This document shows positions 15,974-20,886 of a stretch of 20,886 bases of DNA, piece after piece. The stretch lies in assembly GCA_002310155.1 (NCBI GenBank), contig DBYF01000031.1:1695-22580 (forward strand). The letters run 5' to 3'. This DNA is from Mageeibacillus sp. UBA1193. GTDB taxonomy: Bacteria > Bacillota > Clostridia > Saccharofermentanales > Saccharofermentanaceae. A program made the position numbers and the translations under genes. The notes beneath the pieces are model-generated. The model was not told the origin of the DNA, did no database searches, and saw only the letters and a list, made by a program, of their open reading frames with translations. Every line of letters begins with the position of its first letter. Within the stretch, counting starts at the first letter, position 1.

Positions 15974-16004
15974 TAAGCGGCATCTTTGATCCGGATGCCG
16001 CTTA
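15974..16004 (-). terminator. probable terminator of the pncA-pncB operon
   Basis: A perfect 11-bp stem (15974-15984 with 15994-16004; TAAGCGGCATC and its complement) closes a 9-nt loop, 33 nt past the pncB stop. The following minus-strand sequence is only moderately T-rich (TCTATTCTTC), so termination may be incomplete or Rho-assisted. The rest of 15886-16037 holds the tRNA-Thr promoter and nothing else I can identify. Confidence 0.65.
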
Positions 16005-16037
16005 AGAAAACGTGTATATCTGATTTGAAGAATTAGA

Positions 16038-17249
16038 TCACTCGTGCTCCATACGCCAGTCGATGCATCGCTGCAGGTACTTCACGTAATCCGGGTTCTT
16101 GCACATGCCTTTACCCTCCACATCGGAGATCTTCGCCACATCCTGACCGTTGCAGAGTGTCGTCTTCATGACGATGTTTAGAGCCGGGACACATGTATCA
16201 TTCGCTATATATGTACCGATACCAAATGCCACTTTCGCACGGCCACGGAAGTGACGATATATCTTGTCCGCCTTCTCGAAGTTCAGGCTGTCCGAGAAAA
16301 GGAGCGTCTTGGTCGTCGCGTCAATGCCGATGGAATTATAGTGGTTGATCATCTTCGCACCCCACTCGATCGGATCGCCGGAATCATGACGCACACCTGA
16401 GAACAGTGTTGAATACGTAAGCTGGAAATCCCTAAGGAAGCAGTCGGTCGTAATCGCGTCAGTCAGTGCTGTACCATTGAGTACACCATACTCTTCTACC
16501 CACGCACGAAGCGCGTACCAGTTGGAATATGCGGGATTATGCTTGTGATCACCCTGACCGACACACATGATCCACTCATGTGCCATCGTTCCGACAGGTG
16601 TAAGATTATACTTCTTCGCCAGGTAAACGTTCGATGTTCCGACGAAATGGCTGTCAGTACCTGAAAGGTCGGCATCTGCAAGTGCTTTTACCGCCATATC
16701 CTGTGCTTCGGCGGAAAGGCGTCTTCTCATACCGAACTCACTGAACGAAGACAGACTGTACTGTCCACTCTTAAGCCAGCCGATCTTCTCGTCCAGTCGC
16801 TCTTTGAAGCTCTTGATCAGATCATCGTAGTTATAAGCCATGCGGAAGTACACTTCATTTACGATCGCGAGTGTCGGGATCTCATACATCGAAGTATTCA
16901 GCCATGTACCACGCGTCTCGATCGACAGACCACAGTCAGCATCTGTCGTGATCTCAAAATCCTCATATCTCGGCTGCCAGAGACGGAGAAAATCAACGTA
17001 CGATCCTTTGATCCATTTGATATCATCCAGATACTGGAGCTCTTCTTCTGTAAAACGCAGTGTACAGTAAGCCTGGAGCTGTTCCTTGATCTCCTGGATC
17101 ATCTCATCGGTAAACTTTACGTCTGTATTCCTGCAGCGGAATGTCCATGTCGTCTTATAGGACGGATACTGGTGATATATCGCCTGACCCATCGAGAACT
17201 TATACATATCAGTCTCCAGGAGACTTGTAATGATTCGATGCAGTTTCAT
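16038..17249 (-). CDS. pncB: nicotinate phosphoribosyltransferase
   Basis: A 403-residue cytoplasmic enzyme that joins nicotinate to PRPP, making nicotinate mononucleotide for NAD synthesis. Signatures from the chosen start are LLETDMYKFSMGQAIYHQYP (10-29), FSEFGMRRRLS (169-179), GTSN (204-207) and GTMAHEW (220-226), the last containing His224, the equivalent of the phosphorylated histidine. RHDSGDP and DVEGKGMCKNPDYVKYLQ (C-terminal) complete the family pattern. The length is normal. The start is ATG at 17249 with GGAGGGAG 7 nt upstream; an in-frame ATG at 17279 has no such site and lies within pncA. One base separates it from the pncA stop (TAATATG), so translation is probably coupled. Confidence 0.95.
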   Translation of the reverse strand: MKLHRIITSLLETDMYKFSMGQAIYHQYPSYKTTWTFRCRNTDVKFTDEMIQEIKEQLQAYCTLRFTEEELQYLDDIKWIKGSYVDFLRLWQPRYEDFEITTDADCGLSIETRGTWLNTSMYEIPTLAIVNEVYFRMAYNYDDLIKSFKERLDEKIGWLKSGQYSLSSFSEFGMRRRLSAEAQDMAVKALADADLSGTDSHFVGTSNVYLAKKYNLTPVGTMAHEWIMCVGQGDHKHNPAYSNWYALRAWVEEYGVLNGTALTDAITTDCFLRDFQLTYSTLFSGVRHDSGDPIEWGAKMINHYNSIGIDATTKTLLFSDSLNFEKADKIYRHFRGRAKVAFGIGTYIANDTCVPALNIVMKTTLCNGQDVAKISDVEGKGMCKNPDYVKYLQRCIDWRMEHE

Positions 17250-17250
17250 A

Positions 17251-17793
17251 TTACTCCCTCCAGGGTTCTTTTCCCTCATTCAGAATATCGATCTGACAGC
17301 ACTTCATCGTCAGAAGCGCAGCATCATGAGATGCCGGAGAAACACCGGCGCAACAGGAGCTGTCAACGGCTACATCTCTTTCCGGGAAAGTATTCTTAAT
17401 CGCGAGCGCATTGGAAACAACGCAGATATCTGTGCAAAGGCCGATCAGTTCGACAGGATCCTTATCCGCTTTCAGGATGCTCTTCCATCCTGTATATCCG
17501 AATGCCGGTTTCTCGATTACAAGAGTATCTTCAGGCGCCGCGTTTCTGATCTTTGAAGGGATCATCCATCCATCAGAGCCCTTGATACAGTGCGGAACCG
17601 GAAGGTACTTGCCTTCTCTTGTTTTCATATAATTCTTCTTATGGGTATCCTGCGTAAAGATCACGCGATCACCATTTTTGACGTATTTCTTGATCTTTTT
17701 AACCACATTGGAAACGATCTTTGTCGCTTCTTTGGAACCGAGTGCGCCATCAATAAAATCTGTCTGCATGTCAACAACGATAAGTGTTTTCAT
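17251..17793 (-). CDS. pncA: nicotinamidase (isochorismatase-fold cysteine hydrolase)
   Basis: A 180-residue hydrolase predicted to deamidate nicotinamide to nicotinate. The catalytic triad is visible: Asp8 (VVDMQTDF), Lys95 (VIEKPAF) and Cys124 (LCTDICVVSNA). Asp49 and His51 (TQDTH), with His68, are the likely metal ligands that separate nicotinamidases from other isochorismatase-fold enzymes. Adjacency to pncB supports the nicotinamide substrate. I chose the ATG at 17793 because AGGAGG lies 7-8 nt upstream; an in-frame start at 17826 falls on the -10 element. Together pncA and pncB form a two-gene NAD-salvage operon. Confidence 0.93.
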   Translation of the reverse strand: MKTLIVVDMQTDFIDGALGSKEATKIVSNVVKKIKKYVKNGDRVIFTQDTHKKNYMKTREGKYLPVPHCIKGSDGWMIPSKIRNAAPEDTLVIEKPAFGYTGWKSILKADKDPVELIGLCTDICVVSNALAIKNTFPERDVAVDSSCCAGVSPASHDAALLTMKCCQIDILNEGKEPWRE

Positions 17794-17824
17794 AAGATAC
17801 CCTCCTGTGTGAAAGCTTAAAGTC

Positions 17825-17853
17825 ATTATAAATCAACAGGCAGAAAAAAAGAA
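17825..17853 (-). promoter_or_regulatory. promoter of pncA-pncB
   Basis: A perfect -10 TATAAT (17825-17830) lies 32 nt before the start codon. At 17 bp the -35 position is TTCTTT (17848-17853), inside the T-rich end of the tRNA-Arg terminator. I see no operator-like repeat for a NAD-responsive repressor. Confidence 0.55.
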
Positions 17854-17878
17854 AGACTCCCGATATCAGGAGTCTTTC
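17844..17878 (-). terminator. intrinsic terminator of tRNA-Arg and the upstream operon
   Basis: A perfect 10-bp stem (GAAAGACTCC, 17851-17860, with 17869-17878) closes an 8-nt loop and is followed on the minus strand by seven T (17850 down to 17844). It begins directly after the tRNA CCA. Confidence 0.9.
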
Positions 17879-17879
17879 A

Positions 17880-17956
17880 TGGCGTCCACGAGGGGATTCG
17901 AACCTCCGGCCTACCGCTTAGGAGGCGGTCGCTCTATCCTGCTGAGCTACGTGGAC
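17880..17956 (-). tRNA. tRNA-Arg(CCT)
   Basis: 77 nt with encoded CCA. Acceptor GTCCACG/CGTGGAC, D stem GCTC/GAGC with loop AGCAGGATA, anticodon stem ACCGC/GCGGT with loop CTCCTAA, variable AGGCC, T arm GGAGG-TTCGAAT-CCCCT, discriminator G. The anticodon CCT reads AGG. The T stem has an A51:C63 mismatch and a G49:U65 wobble. I see no promoter directly upstream, so it is probably cotranscribed with the deaminase operon and cut out. Confidence 0.93.
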
Positions 17957-17958
17957 AT

Positions 17959-17984
17959 ATGAAATCAGCAACTTGCTGTTTTCA
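17959..17984 (-). repeat. hairpin abutting the 5' end of tRNA-Arg
   Basis: An inverted repeat with a 6-bp outer stem (ATGAAA/TTTCAT), one mismatch, a 5-bp inner stem (CAGCA/TGCTG) and a 3-nt loop. It ends 2 nt before the tRNA and lies 6 nt past the deaminase stop. No U-tract follows. It may be a processing signal in the joint transcript. Confidence 0.6.
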
Positions 17985-17990
17985 TCCGGA

Positions 17991-19307
17991 TCATTTCAGA
18001 CGTTCCATCGTCTTTTTCGTTTCGGCTTTGACCTTTTCCATATCGATCGTCTTCAATTCATGCTTATAAAGAACGAACTGGCCATCGATCATAACGGATT
18101 CAACGCACTTTGGACCGCAAGAATAAACAAGCGCGGACAGTGGGTTTCCGAGAGGCCACATCTGCGGGCAGTCATAATCAATGATCTGAAGATCTGCTCG
18201 CATACCTTGCTCTATAATACCACAATCTTCAAAACCGCATGCCAGATAACCGTTTCTGGTCGACATCGTGAAAACGTCTTCTGCCGTAAGGACAGTCGGA
18301 TCAAGAGTCGTACCTTTTGCCATAAAGGAGGCAAGTCGCATCTCCATGAACATATCCTGATTGTTATTACTTGCGGCACCGTCAGAACCGATGCAAAGAC
18401 GTACTCCGTCCTTCTGCATATTGACCATATCCGCAAAACCAGATGCAAGCTTCATATTGCTTGAAGGATTGTGCGCCACCCAGACTTTTCGATCCGCAAG
18501 GATCTTTCTGTCTTCAGGAGTTAGATGCACACAGTGAGCCGCAACGGTCTTATCATTCAAAAGGCCGGCCCAGTCAAGCTTAGATACCGGAGAACATCCG
18601 TAACTCTTCTGGCAGTTGTCATTTTCTGTAATCGTTTCGGAGATATGCACACTTACCGGAAGATCATATTCTTTCGCAAGCTCAGCCAGCGGCTTATAGA
18701 AATCTTCAGGATACAGATAGATCGAATGCACCAGGAGACTGTGCGTGATAAGTCCATTTCCTTCATTTACGATAAAAGAATTCAGCTCATCAACACTCGT
18801 ACGGTCTACAGACCACTTCCCGTCCACACATTTCTTGCCCATAGAAGTCTGCTGAACACGGAAACCTGTCTCAACCGCGCCTTTTGCGATAAGAAGGGCG
18901 CCATCGTACATATTGGCAACACAGCCGGTACCGCCTTCGATCATCTCGGCAAGTGTAAGAAGATTACCGTAATAGAAATCATCAGCGATCATTCTGTCTT
19001 CTCGAGGAATGATCTGTCCGAAAAGCCAGTCCTGAAGGGATCTGTCATCCGCAATGTTTCTGAATATCGACATCGGTGTATGACCATGCGCGTTCGCAAA
19101 AGTCGGACAGAGGATCTTGTTTTTGCCGTTATACTCAAAGATTTCACCTGCATCCTTAAGGGCTTCAGAGGCTTCGTCTTTCGATGTTCCGACATAAACG
19201 ATCTTATTCTCTGACACTGAACAATAAGCATGTTCTACGGTTGAAACAGGAGCTCCATCATGAGGTGTTACGATCGTGATATCCGAGAAAAGAATTGCTT
19301 TATTCAT
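17991..19307 (-). CDS. mtaD: 5-methylthioadenosine/S-adenosylhomocysteine deaminase
   Basis: A 438-residue amidohydrolase of the MtaD family, which deaminates S-adenosylhomocysteine, methylthioadenosine and related adenosines to inosine forms. Metal and catalytic residues are visible: His74-x-His76 (AHGH), His221 and Glu224 (VHISETIT), His258 (AAHCVHL), His279 (AHNPSSNMKLASG) and Asp309 (IGSDGAASNNNQDMFMEMRL). Length and motif order are normal. One base separates it from the ahcY stop; its Shine-Dalgarno GGAGGAG is formed by the last two Glu codons of ahcY. Location beside ahcY and a purine nucleoside phosphorylase supports a role in SAH recycling. tRNA-Arg follows 35 nt downstream. Confidence 0.92.
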   Translation of the reverse strand: MNKAILFSDITIVTPHDGAPVSTVEHAYCSVSENKIVYVGTSKDEASEALKDAGEIFEYNGKNKILCPTFANAHGHTPMSIFRNIADDRSLQDWLFGQIIPREDRMIADDFYYGNLLTLAEMIEGGTGCVANMYDGALLIAKGAVETGFRVQQTSMGKKCVDGKWSVDRTSVDELNSFIVNEGNGLITHSLLVHSIYLYPEDFYKPLAELAKEYDLPVSVHISETITENDNCQKSYGCSPVSKLDWAGLLNDKTVAAHCVHLTPEDRKILADRKVWVAHNPSSNMKLASGFADMVNMQKDGVRLCIGSDGAASNNNQDMFMEMRLASFMAKGTTLDPTVLTAEDVFTMSTRNGYLACGFEDCGIIEQGMRADLQIIDYDCPQMWPLGNPLSALVYSCGPKCVESVMIDGQFVLYKHELKTIDMEKVKAETKKTMERLK

Positions 19308-19308
19308 T

Positions 19309-20574
19309 TCACTCCTCCAAATCCCAGGAATGGATGTATCTGTCCTGCTCAGGAGTCAGTTTATCAATAGAGTAACCTTTAGACTGAAGCAGGAACTCAC
19401 CGACACGGTCATCGATCACGGTTGGAGTATCGTAAACTTTCTTCTCAAGTTCTTTTCCATGTTCAGCAATATATCTAGCGCTCTGAGCCTGCAGCGCAAA
19501 GCTCATGTCCATGATCTCTACCGGATGTCCATCACCAGAAGCAAGGTTAACGAGTCTGCCCTCAGCAAGAATGCAGATCGTTCTTCCATCTTCCATAACA
19601 AAGCCTTCGATATTCTTACGGAGTTCCTTACGTTCTTTTGCCATCTCTGCAAGCTGAACCAGGTTGATCTCAACATCAAAATGGCCGGCATTACAGCAGA
19701 TCGCGCCATCCTTCATCTTCTCAAAGTGCTGTTTTGTAATAACATCTTTACAGCCGGTAACAGTAACAAAAACATCACCCAGTGGAGCCGCTTCATCCAT
19801 GGTCATGACATCATAACCTTCCATGATAGCCTCACAGGCTTTGACAGGATCGATCTCTGTAACGATAACGCGTGCGCCCATTCCCTTTGCGCGAAGAGCA
19901 ACGCCCTTACCACACATACCGAAACCTGCAACAACTACATACTTTCCGGCAACGATCAGGTTGGTTGTCGCCATGATAGCCGTCCATACGGATTGTCCGG
20001 TTCCGAAACGGTTGTCGAAGAGGTGCTTACAGCGCGCATCATTTACAGCGATAACCGGATATGCAAGTTTTCCTTCATTCTCAAGGATCTTCAGTCTGTG
20101 AACACCGGTAGTGGTCTCTTCACATGAGCCGAGCATACCTTCAACAAGATGTTTATGAGTGGAGTGCAAAAGCATCGCAAGATCACCGCCATCATCGATA
20201 ACGATGTCCGGTCCGAAAGCAAGAGTCATCTCAAGATGTTTTCTGTATGTTTCAGGATCAGCACCATGAATGCAATATACCTTCATGCCACGCTCAACCA
20301 GCGCTGCAGCGACATCATCCTGGGTAGACAGCGGATTACAACCTGTCAGTGCTACGTCTGCACCACCTTCACGGAGCACAAGAGCAAGATTAGCAGTCTT
20401 AGCTTCGACATGAACGCTGACTGAGATTTTTAGTCCTTCAAAAGGACGTGTCTCTTTCAGTTCTTTTTCAATCGCGCGAAGAACCGGCATATTTCTGTAC
20501 GCCCAATCAATTTTGTGATGTCCTTCGGGAGCAAGAGCGATGTCTCTGATCTCATAACGAGGTAATTCACTCAT
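19309..20574 (-). CDS. ahcY: S-adenosylhomocysteine hydrolase (short form)
   Basis: A 421-residue NAD-dependent enzyme that reversibly splits S-adenosylhomocysteine into homocysteine and adenosine, relieving inhibition of methyltransferases. Signatures are LTGCNPLSTQDDVAAAL (76-92), EETTTGVHRL (152-161), NDARCKHLFDNRFGTGQS (178-195), the NAD-binding GFGMCGKG (217-224), and CNAGHFDVEI (294-303). It is the short form, as in archaea and Thermotoga, and ends SWDLEE rather than in the KPDHYRY-type tail of the long forms. Short archaeal relatives include one that acts on S-inosylhomocysteine, so substrate choice is open. AAGGAGG lies 7 nt before the ATG; the phosphorylase stop is 12 nt upstream. 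Confidence 0.93.
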   Translation of the reverse strand: MSELPRYEIRDIALAPEGHHKIDWAYRNMPVLRAIEKELKETRPFEGLKISVSVHVEAKTANLALVLREGGADVALTGCNPLSTQDDVAAALVERGMKVYCIHGADPETYRKHLEMTLAFGPDIVIDDGGDLAMLLHSTHKHLVEGMLGSCEETTTGVHRLKILENEGKLAYPVIAVNDARCKHLFDNRFGTGQSVWTAIMATTNLIVAGKYVVVAGFGMCGKGVALRAKGMGARVIVTEIDPVKACEAIMEGYDVMTMDEAAPLGDVFVTVTGCKDVITKQHFEKMKDGAICCNAGHFDVEINLVQLAEMAKERKELRKNIEGFVMEDGRTICILAEGRLVNLASGDGHPVEIMDMSFALQAQSARYIAEHGKELEKKVYDTPTVIDDRVGEFLLQSKGYSIDKLTPEQDRYIHSWDLEE

Positions 20575-20586
20575 AGTTGATCCTCC

Positions 20587-20886
20587 TTATAACTTGGAGA
20601 AAAACTTCTCCATTAATGCAATACTGTTTTTCGAAGATGCATTCGCATTCTCCATAACTTCTGCGTGAGAAAGCGGCTTTCCTGAGATACCTGCCGCGAA
20701 ATTCGTGATACAGGAAACCGCCAGAATCTTCATTCCACAGTGGCTGGCAGCAATCGCTTCCGCAACTGTCGACATTCCGACTGCGTCAGCACCCAAAGTG
20801 CGAAGTGCACGGATCTCTGCAGGGGTCTCATATTGAGGGCCTCTTGTATAAGCATATATGCCCTGATGAAGCGGGATATTCAGTTC
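20587..20886 (-). CDS. purine nucleoside phosphorylase, C-terminal part (gene runs off the window)
   Basis: The last 99 codons and the stop of a phosphorylase that splits purine nucleosides with phosphate. The visible part starts ELNIPLHQGIYAYTRGPQYE and contains ETPAEIRALRTLGADAVGMS, then SCITNFAAGISGKPLSHAEV. The GPQYETPAE and GMS blocks, with Asn in SCITN, match the trimeric guanosine/inosine-type phosphorylase (PunA/DeoD-II). They do not match methylthioadenosine phosphorylase, which has GPRFST and an Asp-rich TDYD segment. The VPE usually seen after GMST is VAE here. It is the promoter-proximal visible gene of the operon with ahcY and mtaD; the operon promoter lies outside the window. 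Confidence 0.9.
   Translation of the reverse strand, partial: ELNIPLHQGIYAYTRGPQYETPAEIRALRTLGADAVGMSTVAEAIAASHCGMKILAVSCITNFAAGISGKPLSHAEVMENANASSKNSIALMEKFFSKL

Noticed and set aside
19276..20127. Plus-strand open frame (283 codons) opposite ahcY
   Set aside because: Fully antisense to a secure SAH hydrolase gene, with no ribosome binding site and no domain-like pattern.
1..20886. Mobile elements, phage genes, CRISPR arrays, defence islands
   Set aside because: No transposase, integrase, terminal inverted repeats, spaced repeats or toxin-antitoxin-like pair was seen; both tRNAs lack an adjacent integrase or attachment-site duplication.

Overview
The window looks like chromosomal core DNA of a low-to-moderate GC member of the Clostridia (Bacillota). 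The grounds are: gene order (ymdB-lspA-rluD and phoH-pgpH-ybeY/era-recO, with RNase Y next to YmdB), strong Shine-Dalgarno sites of the GGAGG type, Bacillus-type -35/-10 promoters, tRNAs with an encoded CCA, and a meso-diaminopimelate dehydrogenase. I cannot place it more finely. I see no transposase, integrase, phage gene, CRISPR array or plasmid function. Almost everything lies on the minus strand; the only plus-strand protein gene is the helicase at 650-3091.

Layout, left to right. (1) 1-479: N-terminal half of ddh, divergent from (2) 650-3091, a RecB/Cas4-like nuclease fused to an Fe-S XPD/DinG-type helicase that appears to be expressed from a leaderless mRNA. (3) 3092-10711: a tightly packed minus-strand operon in transcription order ymdB, lspA, rluD, phoH, pgpH, ybeY-era (one fused protein), recO. 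Its genes overlap or nearly touch, and recO meets the helicase tail-to-tail with no spacer. (4) 10755-12473: RNase Y with its own promoter and a strong terminator. Its start is odd: a perfect Shine-Dalgarno sits in front of an ATA codon. (5) 12493-15745: a small operon of an orphan solute-binding lipoprotein, a GNAT-like/O6-alkylguanine-DNA alkyltransferase fusion and a flavin reductase. (6) 15759-15934: tRNA-Thr(CGT) with promoter and terminator. (7) 16038-17830: pncA-pncB, NAD salvage from nicotinamide. (8) 17844-20886: purine nucleoside phosphorylase (partial), S-adenosylhomocysteine hydrolase and MTA/SAH deaminase, followed directly by tRNA-Arg(CCT) and a terminator.

How the genes work together. 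Region 3-4 groups RNA decay and ribosome maturation (RNase Y, YmdB, RluD, PhoH, YbeY, Era) with c-di-AMP breakdown (PgpH), lipoprotein maturation (LspA) and DNA repair (RecO). Region 8 is a SAM-cycle recycling cassette that disposes of S-adenosylhomocysteine and salvages the purine. Region 7 feeds NAD synthesis.

I found no wholly new system. The points most worth a second look are the YbeY-Era fusion with loss of the gene usually between them, the ATA start context of RNase Y, the leaderless helicase promoter with its tandem 11-bp repeat, the GNAT-like/MGMT fusion with a degenerate acetyl-CoA loop, and a possible inosine route for S-adenosylhomocysteine recycling. No stretch longer than 300 bases lacks a gene.
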